From the NCBI GenBank assembly GCA_032251335.1, contig JAVVDW010000002.1:1-64000 (forward strand): a DNA stretch of 64,000 nt, written 5' to 3'. Each line of letters opens with the position of its first letter. Within the stretch, counting starts at the first letter, position 1. Under the pieces are notes generated by a model that was given only the letters and a program-made list of their open reading frames with translations, searched no databases and was not told where the DNA came from. The position numbers were made by a program, and so were the translations under genes. The stretch comes from UM-FILTER-40-17 sp032251335 (GTDB lineage Bacteria > Bacteroidota > Bacteroidia > Flavobacteriales > Flavobacteriaceae). This document shows, piece by piece, positions 46,006 through 54,104 of this stretch.

Positions 46006-47781
46006 TCATCTGTTTTGGTCTAATAATCTTTTTGCTTCTTTAATATCGATTTTTGCGCTCGTACCATGTCTTTCTAACAGATATAAAAGGTTAGATCCGT
46101 TCAAAAGAGTTATTGGTTTTCCTTTAGCAAATTCGTATGAATCCGGTCCATAATCAGATGTTGTTACAAGAATTCCTTTGTTGGCACCTTCGTTTAAAAC
46201 TGTACCAAATAAATCTCTAACCGATGAAACACCTACTGTATTTGTATATCTTTTAGCCTGAATTATTATTTTTCCACCCTTTATTGGGTCCGGATCAAAT
46301 GCAATAGCATCAACACCTCCGTCTCTACTTGCTTGAGTAACTTTTACTTCACCACCATTCGAGCTAAATTCTTTTTCAAATAACTCTCTGATTAAGTGCT
46401 CGAAATCCTCCCAGTCCATAGCTGCTAAATTTGTTGAATTATCTACTTGAATATTGTATGAATTCACAAATCTTTCGTCCTTCCTATCAATTTGTAAAAT
46501 TGGTTGAATTGGGATAATACCATGAAGTTTGCTACTAGCAACTCCTTTAAAAAATTTAAAACATGATTTTGGCTCAATTCTTTTCAGGTCTATTTCCATA
46601 AAATTATTTCGCAGAACATGAACTGATAAAATGCATTTATTTTCATCTTTTCCTGTTGCTTTATTTACAGATTTTATCCACCCGTTAAAATTTATTGATT
46701 CTATTTCTTTATTATTATCGTTTATAAAAATTTCATAAATTGATCTCAAAGTTAAACTATATATTGCTTCATCAAAAAGTTTAAGTTGTTCTCTTTCAGT
46801 CACCAGTATGTTTTTATATTCTCGCTTTGACACAAGATATTTAGTCTCTTTTATATTGGGTAACTGTTCAATATTTGGAAGGTTATATTCAATCATTAAA
46901 AGTTTGGTTTCGGGTAAATAGTCGATTTCGATTTCCTTTTTGAAATAAAAATTGTATTTAGAAAGATTCAATATTTCTTTGCAAAATAAAATTATCGAGT
47001 CTGCATTTTTTCTTAAATATCCACTTTCTAAGTCTTTAATCTGTTTCTCTCTTGTTTTTTGTGCTTTTTGGTACTCTAAATAACTTTCTTCCCAACTTCG
47101 ATAAATGGCTACCTGATTATTTAAACATTCATTCCATTTTACAATATAGTTTAATCTTAAATCATCTGCTTTTTTTCTAATTTCCAAAATGTTTCCTAAG
47201 GAAAAACTGTTATGGAGATAATAAAACCAAGTTTCTTCACATTTTTTTTTAAAATTTTCTTTACCCTGTTCAGTCTGACATTTTTCCAATGTTTTACAAT
47301 ATTGTTTATGTATCTCCCAATCCCAATTATGAATTATTTTAAAAAAATCTAAGGTTAATTTTGATAGTTTTAGTTTAATAAAATTATCAAAAGATATTAA
47401 ATCGGAGTTTAACAGGCTGTCTATTTCTTCCCTGCTGTTAGACACATACATGAATTTGTTACCGTCAATTATCCAGTTTTCTTTATATGTATAATAATCA
47501 GCTGAATAATTTTTGTAATTATCTGAAAAATCAGCTTTAGCGTATTCATCTTCATTCATTAATGGTTTGGATGCATAGTATTCTTTTTCAAAATGAAAAT
47601 TTGTATGACAAAGTTTAATCAGTTCATTTTCTAACCATTCTTCAGCACTATTAAATTCCCGTAATGAATTTTTTGGATTTTCAATTTCAAAAGGGGGCAA
47701 TAACAGTCTTTCCCAAATAAGATTTTTCGACTGCTCAATCCCATCACTAATGATATTTCTTATTATTTCGAATGCATTCAT
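46006..47781 (-). CDS. Mrr-type restriction endonuclease
   Basis: 591 residues. The last 137 residues form an Mrr_cat nuclease domain: MDWEDFEHLIRELFE, then GGVDAIA, then IIIQAKRY. Catalytic candidates are E466, D491, Q508 and K510. The large N-terminal part (about 1-450) is Lys/Glu-rich with coiled-coil character near 190-270; I do not recognise its family. It could be a sensor for modified DNA (Type IV) or another defence trigger. No methyltransferase lies near, which fits a Type IV-like role. The gene is clearly more AT-rich than its neighbours and is flanked by direct repeats, pointing to horizontal gain. Confidence 0.85.
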   Translation of the reverse strand: MNAFEIIRNIISDGIEQSKNLIWERLLLPPFEIENPKNSLREFNSAEEWLENELIKLCHTNFHFEKEYYASKPLMNEDEYAKADFSDNYKNYSADYYTYKENWIIDGNKFMYVSNSREEIDSLLNSDLISFDNFIKLKLSKLTLDFFKIIHNWDWEIHKQYCKTLEKCQTEQGKENFKKKCEETWFYYLHNSFSLGNILEIRKKADDLRLNYIVKWNECLNNQVAIYRSWEESYLEYQKAQKTREKQIKDLESGYLRKNADSIILFCKEILNLSKYNFYFKKEIEIDYLPETKLLMIEYNLPNIEQLPNIKETKYLVSKREYKNILVTEREQLKLFDEAIYSLTLRSIYEIFINDNNKEIESINFNGWIKSVNKATGKDENKCILSVHVLRNNFMEIDLKRIEPKSCFKFFKGVASSKLHGIIPIQPILQIDRKDERFVNSYNIQVDNSTNLAAMDWEDFEHLIRELFEKEFSSNGGEVKVTQASRDGGVDAIAFDPDPIKGGKIIIQAKRYTNTVGVSSVRDLFGTVLNEGANKGILVTTSDYGPDSYEFAKGKPITLLNGSNLLYLLERHGTSAKIDIKEAKRLLDQNR

Positions 47782-48216
47782 AGTTTTAGTTTATTAAACT
47801 TTGATGTTTCACCCTGAACAGAAATACAATGGCTAAATTCCTAAAAATAATTTAAAAATGAATGATTTATTTATAATCAAATTTTATTGTTTATTTCCAT
47901 TTTTTCATCTCAATTTCATTTTTTTAATTATACGTAGCTGTAGTTTTCATGATGTTAACAAAACGAAGATATGCAAAACCAAAATACCTATCTAACTAAT
48001 ACTCCTATCTATTATATTTGTTTTAACAAATATAATTATTTCTTATATTCCATATGTCCATCAATAATCAGAGTTCTGTTATTTATTATCTGTTAAGGGA
48101 TAAACTATATTTTCTAAAGGTGAGATTAATTGGACTAATCTGAGGGGCTAAACCTGTGTTTTTTGTACAGATTGAATTCTCTATATTTACTCTTGTAAAA
48201 AAATCATCTAATTTCG
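47782..48216. other. AT-rich non-coding gap upstream of the Mrr-type gene
   Basis: 435 very AT-rich bases with no ORF I can support. It holds a perfect 10-bp dyad (48013-48022 with 48025-48034) and the right-hand direct repeat at 48142-48178. Confidence 0.6.
48142..48178. repeat. Right direct repeat flanking the Mrr-type gene
   Basis: About 37 bases matching 45937-45972, with outer AATCTG and CAGATT able to pair. Together the two bound about 2.2 kb that includes only the Mrr-type gene and AT-rich sequence. Confidence 0.65.
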
Positions 48217-49131
48217 TTAATTCATCGAACCCCGATAATTTCCCGGTGTAACACCTACCTTTTGCTTAAACAATCTTGAGAAGTGCTGCGGATACTTAAA
48301 GCCGAGTTCGTAAGCGATTTCATTGACTGTTTTATCACTTTCAAATACTTTGTTCTTCGCTACCTCAATCGTTTTGTTCTGGATAAATTCCTTTGCCGAT
48401 TGCCCCGTCTCTCTTTTGATTAGATCACCAAAATAGTTTGCAGACAAATGGAGCTCATCGGCGAAATAAGCGACAGAAGGCAGGCCGTTGGTTTGAGGTT
48501 TCCCCGATAAGAAATAACTGTTCAACAACGCTTCAAATTTCACCAATAATCCTTTGTTCTCATTTTCCCTTGTGATAAACTGCCGGTCGTAAAAACGCTC
48601 ACAATAGTTGAGGAACAACTCAATATTTGAGGCAATGAGTTTTTTACTGTGCTTGTCAACAGGCTGTTTCAATTCAGATTCTATTTTCGAAAAACAGTCC
48701 AAAACCAGCTGCCTTTCAACATCGGAGATATGCAATGCCTCGTTTGATTTATAGCTGAAAAAATTATAATTGTTAATATTTGTGGAAAGGGCCGTCCCGC
48801 GTATCAGGTCGGGATGAAACATCAATCCATGCCCCATCGGTTGATAGCCCGCCCCCGGGTTTTCTACTTCCGCTACCTGCCCCGGCGCAAAAAACACCAA
48901 AGTGCCCGCCTGGTAATCATAATAATTACGCCCATACCTGATGTCGCCGCATTTTACGTCTTTCAGATAAACACAATACAGGCCGTATTGAAATTTTATT
49001 GATGTGGCATCGCCCCAATTTCTCAGATCAGCTTTTGAAAAATCGATAACGCTTACCAAAGGATGAAGCGTTTTGTGATTGTTGGCGGCATTGCAATCAT
49101 TTATGTTGTCTATTGGATATAAAAGTTCCAT
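48217..49131 (-). CDS. AraC family transcriptional regulator
   Basis: 304 residues from the Met at 49131. The N-terminal half is a cupin-like sensor (FAPGQVAEVE). The C-terminal 100 residues hold two helix-turn-helix motifs: LSANYFGDLIKRETGQSAKEF and VNEIAYELGFKYPQHFSRLF. It is divergent from a carboxylesterase, aldo/keto reductase and related genes, and probably activates them in response to a small organic ligand. A -7 box TAATTTTG lies at 49150-49157. Confidence 0.9.
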   Translation of the reverse strand: MELLYPIDNINDCNAANNHKTLHPLVSVIDFSKADLRNWGDATSIKFQYGLYCVYLKDVKCGDIRYGRNYYDYQAGTLVFFAPGQVAEVENPGAGYQPMGHGLMFHPDLIRGTALSTNINNYNFFSYKSNEALHISDVERQLVLDCFSKIESELKQPVDKHSKKLIASNIELFLNYCERFYDRQFITRENENKGLLVKFEALLNSYFLSGKPQTNGLPSVAYFADELHLSANYFGDLIKRETGQSAKEFIQNKTIEVAKNKVFESDKTVNEIAYELGFKYPQHFSRLFKQKVGVTPGNYRGSMN

Positions 49132-49149
49132 TTTTAATCTTATTTGAAA

Positions 49150-49157
49150 CAAAATTA
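49150..49157 (-). promoter_or_regulatory. -7 box of the araC-type gene
   Basis: On the minus strand TAATTTTG matches TAnnTTTG and lies 19 bases before the chosen start, which supports that start over the one at 49161. Confidence 0.5.
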
Positions 49158-49311
49158 GCAATTCTACAATACCTAAATCTAAATAAGGTGTGCAATCCGT
49201 AAAAATGGTAGAATAAGCAGTAATTTTTATACTGTGGATGCCGGAAAATGAAAAGACCTTTGTGCTATTACAATTTTACCGGTTCCTTATTAGATTCAAG
49301 TTATTTCAATT

Positions 49312-50925
49312 ATGAAAAAAATATTGGCAGCATTTTTCATTTTTTTAGCCTTTACATCTAAAGGCCAAAATTTAGAAAACCCCGCACCTAAGGTACGCAC
49401 CGCATCAGGAATAGTCCGTGGCTTAACCGAGGGAGAAGTGAGCATTTTCAAAGGAATTCCCTATGCTGCGGCGCCGGTCGGTGAGTTTCGTTGGCGTCCG
49501 CCGCAACCTTTTCCCGAATGGGATGGGGAACTAGATGCTACCAAATTTGGTGCAGATTGCGGGCAGGCCGGCTTTCCTCCGGGTTCTTCAAAGATTTCAG
49601 CCAATGCATCCGAAGATTGCCTCTTTCTAAATATTTGGAAACCGGCCAACGCCGTCAAAGGTGCAAAATTGCCCGTGATGGTTTGGATTCACGGCGGAGC
49701 TTTTGTTTTTGGCAGTGGCTCGCAACCCGATTTTTCGGGAGTAAATTTTGCCAAACAAGGTGTCATTTTGATTACTTTCAATTACCGGTTGGGCCGTCTT
49801 GGCTTTTTTGCCTTCCCGGCTTTAAGTAATGAACACCCCAACGAACTCAAAGGCAACTACGGCTACATGGACCAGATTGCCGCCCTCAAATGGATTCAGA
49901 AAAACATCGCTGCATTTGGCGGCGACCCCGACAATGTTACCATCTTCGGTGAGTCGGCCGGAGGGGTTTCTGTGCAGACATTGTTAACCTCTCCACTCGC
50001 TAAGGGCTTGTTCCATAAAGCTATCGTAGAGTCGGGAGGCGGCCGTGACGGCGTACTTACCGGACGGCCATTGGGCAAAGACGGCGTGGACGTAAATTAT
50101 CCGCTTTCTGCCGAAACAATCGGCGTTAACTTTGCCAAAAGATATGGTATAGAAGGAACTGATGTTGCTGCCTTAGCGAAATTACGTGCTTTAAGTGTGG
50201 CAGATATTGTAGATGGCGGTCAGGAAACCAATGGCCCCGGCGGGCCAATGACGTACCCGGGCCCCATTCTCGATGGAAAACTCGTAGCCGAAACCGCCCA
50301 AAGCGCCTATGAAAACAACAGGTTTAACCGGGTTCCGCTAATGATTGGGACAAATAGTGGCGATTTTATCGGCTTTATCAACGCCGGTTCCAAAGAACAT
50401 CTTTTTTCCCAATTTGGCGAACACAAAGCCGAAGCTATGGCAGTTTATGACCCTGCCGGCACGGCAGAATTACCTTTGTTAATTAACCAGGCTGGTATTG
50501 ACAGGGCACAGACTGAGCCTGGCCGGTTTACAGCAAGGGTATTTTCAGCCAATAAGCTGCCAACCTATTTTTATAGGTTTGGGTATGTCCCAAATTCCGT
50601 AAAAACACAGTGGCGTAACGGAGCGCCCCACGGCAGCGAAATCCCATTTGTTTTTGATAATCTGGCAGACCGCCGCGGGTTTACTGCTGAGCCCAATGAC
50701 AGGGAAATTGCGAAAAAAATGAATACTTATTGGGCTAACTTCGCAAAAACAGCTAATCCAAACGGTTCAGGATTAAGCAATTGGCCACTGTTCGATGCTG
50801 ACAAAAATGAAATTTTAAATATTTTGCCCGATGGCAGCATGGTAGGCCAACCCGATCCTTTAAAAGCGAGGCTCGATGTGACCGGGAAAGCAGCCGATCC
50901 GTCAAAACCCATCATCAAAAAGTGA
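49312..50925 (+). CDS. Carboxylesterase type B family protein, exported
   Basis: 537 residues with a signal peptide ending FTSKGQ. The fold is that of type B carboxylesterases: SEDCLFLNIWKPA (about 100-113), the oxyanion region MVWIHGGAFVFGSG, the nucleophile serine in FGESAGGVS (about residue 217), and the catalytic His in GAPHGSEIPFVF (about 442). It hydrolyses esters, but the substrate cannot be named. First gene of an array divergent from the AraC-type regulator, with the NTF2-like, flavodoxin and AKR genes after it. Confidence 0.92.
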   Translation: MKKILAAFFIFLAFTSKGQNLENPAPKVRTASGIVRGLTEGEVSIFKGIPYAAAPVGEFRWRPPQPFPEWDGELDATKFGADCGQAGFPPGSSKISANASEDCLFLNIWKPANAVKGAKLPVMVWIHGGAFVFGSGSQPDFSGVNFAKQGVILITFNYRLGRLGFFAFPALSNEHPNELKGNYGYMDQIAALKWIQKNIAAFGGDPDNVTIFGESAGGVSVQTLLTSPLAKGLFHKAIVESGGGRDGVLTGRPLGKDGVDVNYPLSAETIGVNFAKRYGIEGTDVAALAKLRALSVADIVDGGQETNGPGGPMTYPGPILDGKLVAETAQSAYENNRFNRVPLMIGTNSGDFIGFINAGSKEHLFSQFGEHKAEAMAVYDPAGTAELPLLINQAGIDRAQTEPGRFTARVFSANKLPTYFYRFGYVPNSVKTQWRNGAPHGSEIPFVFDNLADRRGFTAEPNDREIAKKMNTYWANFAKTANPNGSGLSNWPLFDADKNEILNILPDGSMVGQPDPLKARLDVTGKAADPSKPIIKK

Positions 50926-51039
50926 CCTACCTGAATTGAATTTAAAATAAGATAATTACGTAAGTATTTAAAGCAAATTTTCCTTAAGGCCTATATTATT
51001 AATACAATTTTCAATCCTAAACATTAAAACAATTTCAAA

Positions 51040-51504
51040 ATGAAGACATTAGTTTCAGTATTTTCAATCATCATATTAATGACACAATTTTCTTTTGCTC
51101 AATCGGGTACAGATGACCCAAAAGCTAAACAAGAGATCATCCAACTCTCAAAAGACAAATGGCAGTGGATGGCTGATAAAAATGTGGACAAACTTGAACC
51201 GCTCTTCGACAACAAATCAAAATTTGTCCACATGAGCGGCACCTGGAAGAAAGAGGAAGAACTGGAAATTATTAAATCCGGAAGCATTTGGTATAAGAAC
51301 GCCAATGTGCATGACGTGGCCGTTGAATTTGTTGATGATACGGCTGTTTTATGGAACCGCATTACGCTACAGGCCGTGGTTCGCGGCGATGAGGTATCGA
51401 CCGAATTTACGGTTACAGAAATCTATCAAAAGAAAGGTAAAGATTGGAAACTGTTGGCCTTGACATTCAGCAGTGTGCGGGACACCCATGTAATCAAACA
51501 TTAA
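51040..51504 (+). CDS. NTF2-like protein (DUF4440), copy 1, exported
   Basis: 154 residues with a signal peptide ending QFSFAQ. The mature part is an NTF2-like fold of the DUF4440 kind, with KWQWMADKNVDKL, KSKFVHMSGTW, and a final strand WKLLALTFSS. The next gene is a paralogue that shares most of these motifs. Such folds bind small molecules or act as simple enzymes; the role here is not known. Confidence 0.85.
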   Translation: MKTLVSVFSIIILMTQFSFAQSGTDDPKAKQEIIQLSKDKWQWMADKNVDKLEPLFDNKSKFVHMSGTWKKEEELEIIKSGSIWYKNANVHDVAVEFVDDTAVLWNRITLQAVVRGDEVSTEFTVTEIYQKKGKDWKLLALTFSSVRDTHVIKH

Positions 51505-51538
51505 AAAACCACAATCGGTTAAATCTAAATTTATAACC

Positions 51539-51985
51539 ATGAAATTAATAATTCCAAACCTTTTAATAATCCTTTTTAGCACAGCAGTAATGGCACAAAA
51601 TAAATATAGTGAAGACGAGATCATACAACTTTCAAAGCAAAAATGGCAATGGATGGCCGATAAAAATGCCGATGCCTTGGCCGAACTCTTTCATGACAAA
51701 TCCAAATTTGTACACATGGGCGGTACTTGGGGAAAAGACCGCGAGGTTGAGATCATTAGAAGCGGTTTCATCCATTATAAAAATGCCGACGTGCACGAAG
51801 TCATGGTAGAAGTGCTGAACGAAAACACCGTCATACTTTGGAACCGTATTACACTTCTGGCCGTTGTGGGCAGCAATGAGGTCACCAACCCTTTTATGGT
51901 CACCGAGGTTTATGTTAAGGAAAATAATCAATGGAAATTGGCCGATTTAACCTTTAGTAAGCTGATGACCCCGCCCGGACAATAA
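51539..51985 (+). CDS. NTF2-like protein (DUF4440), copy 2, exported
   Basis: 148 residues with a signal peptide ending AVMAQ. It repeats the motifs of the preceding gene (KWQWMADKNADAL, KSKFVHMGGTW, VILWNRITL, WKLADLTFSK) in the same spacing and is clearly a tandem duplicate, 34 bases downstream. It is well diverged, so the duplication is not recent. Confidence 0.85.
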   Translation: MKLIIPNLLIILFSTAVMAQNKYSEDEIIQLSKQKWQWMADKNADALAELFHDKSKFVHMGGTWGKDREVEIIRSGFIHYKNADVHEVMVEVLNENTVILWNRITLLAVVGSNEVTNPFMVTEVYVKENNQWKLADLTFSKLMTPPGQ

Positions 51986-52002
51986 AATAATAAAACAAAA
52001 CC

Positions 52003-52632
52003 ATGATCCACAGAATAAGGCAAACCTTGGTAGTACTGTTTCTTTTCACTTCGATTTGCCCGGCCTGTCAAATGAAAGAAACCGATCCTGAAAAGAACTT
52101 ACCTTATGAAGGGGACAGGGTATTGATTGTGTATTTATCGCGAACGAACAATACGAAAGCGGTTGCTCAAATAATTCAGGATATGGTAGGTGGGACCCTT
52201 GTCCCCATAGAGTTAAAAAATCCCTATCCGGAAAATTATAAGGCTATTGTGGCACAGGTTGCCAGAGAAAATGAAACTGGCTACCTGCCACCGTTGAAAA
52301 CAAAGATTGAAAACATGGACCGGTACGATGTGGTATTCGTTGGTTTTCCAACCTGGGGAATGCAGTTGCCTCCCCCCGTGAAAAGCTTTTTAAGTAAGTA
52401 CGATCTAAGTGGAAAAAAAGTGGTGCCTTTTAATACCAATGCTGGCTATGGTATTGGGAGTAGTTTCGAGACCATCAAAAAATTATGCCCCAATAGTACT
52501 GTGGTAGAGGGCTTTTCAATCAAAGGCGGTATTGAACGGGACGGAATTTATTTTGTGATGGAGGGCGAAAAAGAAAAGCGTGCGAGGGATGAAGTAAAAA
52601 AGTGGCTGATGAAAATCAAGTTGATAAAATAG
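52003..52632 (+). CDS. Flavodoxin family protein with lipoprotein-type signal
   Basis: 209 residues. After a signal with a cysteine in SICPACQ, suggesting a lipoprotein, comes the flavodoxin pattern: LIVYLSRTNNTKAVAQ binds the FMN phosphate, followed by VVFVGFPTWGMQLPPPVKSFL and NAGYGIGSSF. A flavodoxin outside the cytoplasm is unusual; the FMN would need to be supplied there. It is 17 bases after the NTF2-like gene and 24 bases before an aldo/keto reductase. Confidence 0.85.
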   Translation: MIHRIRQTLVVLFLFTSICPACQMKETDPEKNLPYEGDRVLIVYLSRTNNTKAVAQIIQDMVGGTLVPIELKNPYPENYKAIVAQVARENETGYLPPLKTKIENMDRYDVVFVGFPTWGMQLPPPVKSFLSKYDLSGKKVVPFNTNAGYGIGSSFETIKKLCPNSTVVEGFSIKGGIERDGIYFVMEGEKEKRARDEVKKWLMKIKLIK

Positions 52633-52656
52633 ACATTGCGGAATTAAAAAAATACT

Positions 52657-53640
52657 ATGAAAACACGTAAAATAGGAAAGAGCGGTCTTGAAGTTTCTGC
52701 CCTCGGACTCGGGTGCATGGGCTTAAGCTTTGGCTATGGCCCTGAAACGGATCATAAAGACGCAATCAAATTGATTCGAAGGGCATTTGAGCTGGGTGTT
52801 ACTTTTTTTGATAGCGCCGAAGCTTATGGCCCGTATAAGAATGAAGAACTTCTTGGTGAAGCGCTCGCTCCCATTCGTGACAACGTTGTGATCGCAACAA
52901 AGTTCGGGTTCGAGCAAGGACAGACCGCACTGGGCCTGAACAGCAGACCGGAAAACATCCGAAACATGACCGAAGCCGCATTGAAACGGTTAAGAACAGA
53001 TCGGATTGATTTGTTATATCAACATCGGGTTGATCCGAATGTCCCAATGGAAGATGTTGCCGGAACCGTGAAGCGATTAATTGAGGAAGGGAAAGTTAAA
53101 TACTTCGGTCTTTCGGAGGCCGGAACGCAAAGCATTAGAAAAGCACACGTGGTACAGCCCGTAGCTGCCCTACAAAGTGAATACTCCCTGTGGTGGCGGG
53201 AACCTGAAAAGGAAATACTGCCCTTGCTTGAAGAATTGGGAATAGGATTTGTTCCGTTTAGCCCGCTTGGTAAAGGATTCCTTACTGGTGCGATCAACGG
53301 GAATACAACATTTGACAAAACGGACTTCCGCAATATCGTTCCACGTTTTGCCGAGGAGAACAGAAAGGCAAATCAAGTTGTGGTAGATACCCTTACAGCA
53401 TTTGCGAAGCGTAAAGATGCTTCCCCTGCCCAGATAGCTTTGGCATGGGTGCTTGCACAAAAACCTTGGATCGTCCCGATCCCGGGCACAACGAAAATCA
53501 ATCGGCTTGAGGAAAACCTTACATCGGAAAGAATAACGCTTACCCAAGACGATTTGCAAGAAATAGAAAATGCCTTTTCTAATATTGAGGTGCAGGGAGC
53601 ACGATACCCGGCTGCACTTCAGAATACTGTGGGCAAATGA
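52657..53640 (+). CDS. Aldo/keto reductase
   Basis: 327 residues, a full (beta/alpha)8 NADPH-dependent reductase. The start KTRKIGKSGLEVSALGLGCM, the catalytic Asp and Tyr in FDSAEAYGP, the Lys in VVIATKFGF and the His in LYQHRVDPN form the family tetrad. The C-terminal IPGTTKINRLEENL belongs to the coenzyme site. It belongs to the AKR13-like group. No signal peptide is seen, so it acts in the cytoplasm. Confidence 0.93.
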   Translation: MKTRKIGKSGLEVSALGLGCMGLSFGYGPETDHKDAIKLIRRAFELGVTFFDSAEAYGPYKNEELLGEALAPIRDNVVIATKFGFEQGQTALGLNSRPENIRNMTEAALKRLRTDRIDLLYQHRVDPNVPMEDVAGTVKRLIEEGKVKYFGLSEAGTQSIRKAHVVQPVAALQSEYSLWWREPEKEILPLLEELGIGFVPFSPLGKGFLTGAINGNTTFDKTDFRNIVPRFAEENRKANQVVVDTLTAFAKRKDASPAQIALAWVLAQKPWIVPIPGTTKINRLEENLTSERITLTQDDLQEIENAFSNIEVQGARYPAALQNTVGK

Positions 53641-53750
53641 AGTATCTCATTACAGGAAATACGCATTTCCCTTTTTCTGACCTGAATAATATAGAAATCG
53701 CGGACCTTTTATCGAGATGCCTTGAAGAGAAAAGATTGGACAAATGGTGA
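53637..53750 (+). CDS. Short ORF overlapping the aldo/keto reductase stop
   Basis: An ATG overlaps the reductase stop (ATGA) and opens 37 codons (FPFSDLNNIEIADLLSRC in the middle). It may be a coupled small gene or the remnant of a larger gene, or chance. No family is recognised. Confidence 0.25.
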   Translation: MKYLITGNTHFPFSDLNNIEIADLLSRCLEEKRLDKW

Positions 53751-54104
53751 AGGATTTTAAATGATAATACGTGCCGGGTGTGAGAGTAAGTAAATAAATA
53801 AGAATTTTATGATGTAACAGGTAGTTGGCCGGGATTAAACCCTATGTTGCTTTTTCAAAACAGTCGATGGCATTTAACCAACACCTGTTCGTTAATTCTT
53901 TCTAAATTATTTGATGACCATTTTATAAATAACTAATTTGTAACCTTATTATCAATTTTTTATCGATAAACAAAAACCTGTTAATTTGACCTGAAGGGTC
54001 AAAGAAAAAAACAGCAGGCCGACGGTAATCCAGGCATCCCGCATTTATGTGGGAATCAGGGACAATATATAAGCAGTATCAACAAACCCATAATTGTAAT
54101 CACC
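53751..54104. other. Gap before the molybdenum oxidoreductase cluster
   Basis: About 350 bases with no supported gene. A 7-bp dyad TTTGACC/GGTCAAA (53985-54003) lies about 100 bases before the first oxidoreductase gene. It is followed by A-rich sequence and could be an operator or terminator. Confidence 0.5.

Noticed and set aside
45937..48178. Prophage or integrative element at the Mrr-type gene
   Set aside because: No integrase, tRNA target or phage gene is present; only one gene lies between the repeats.
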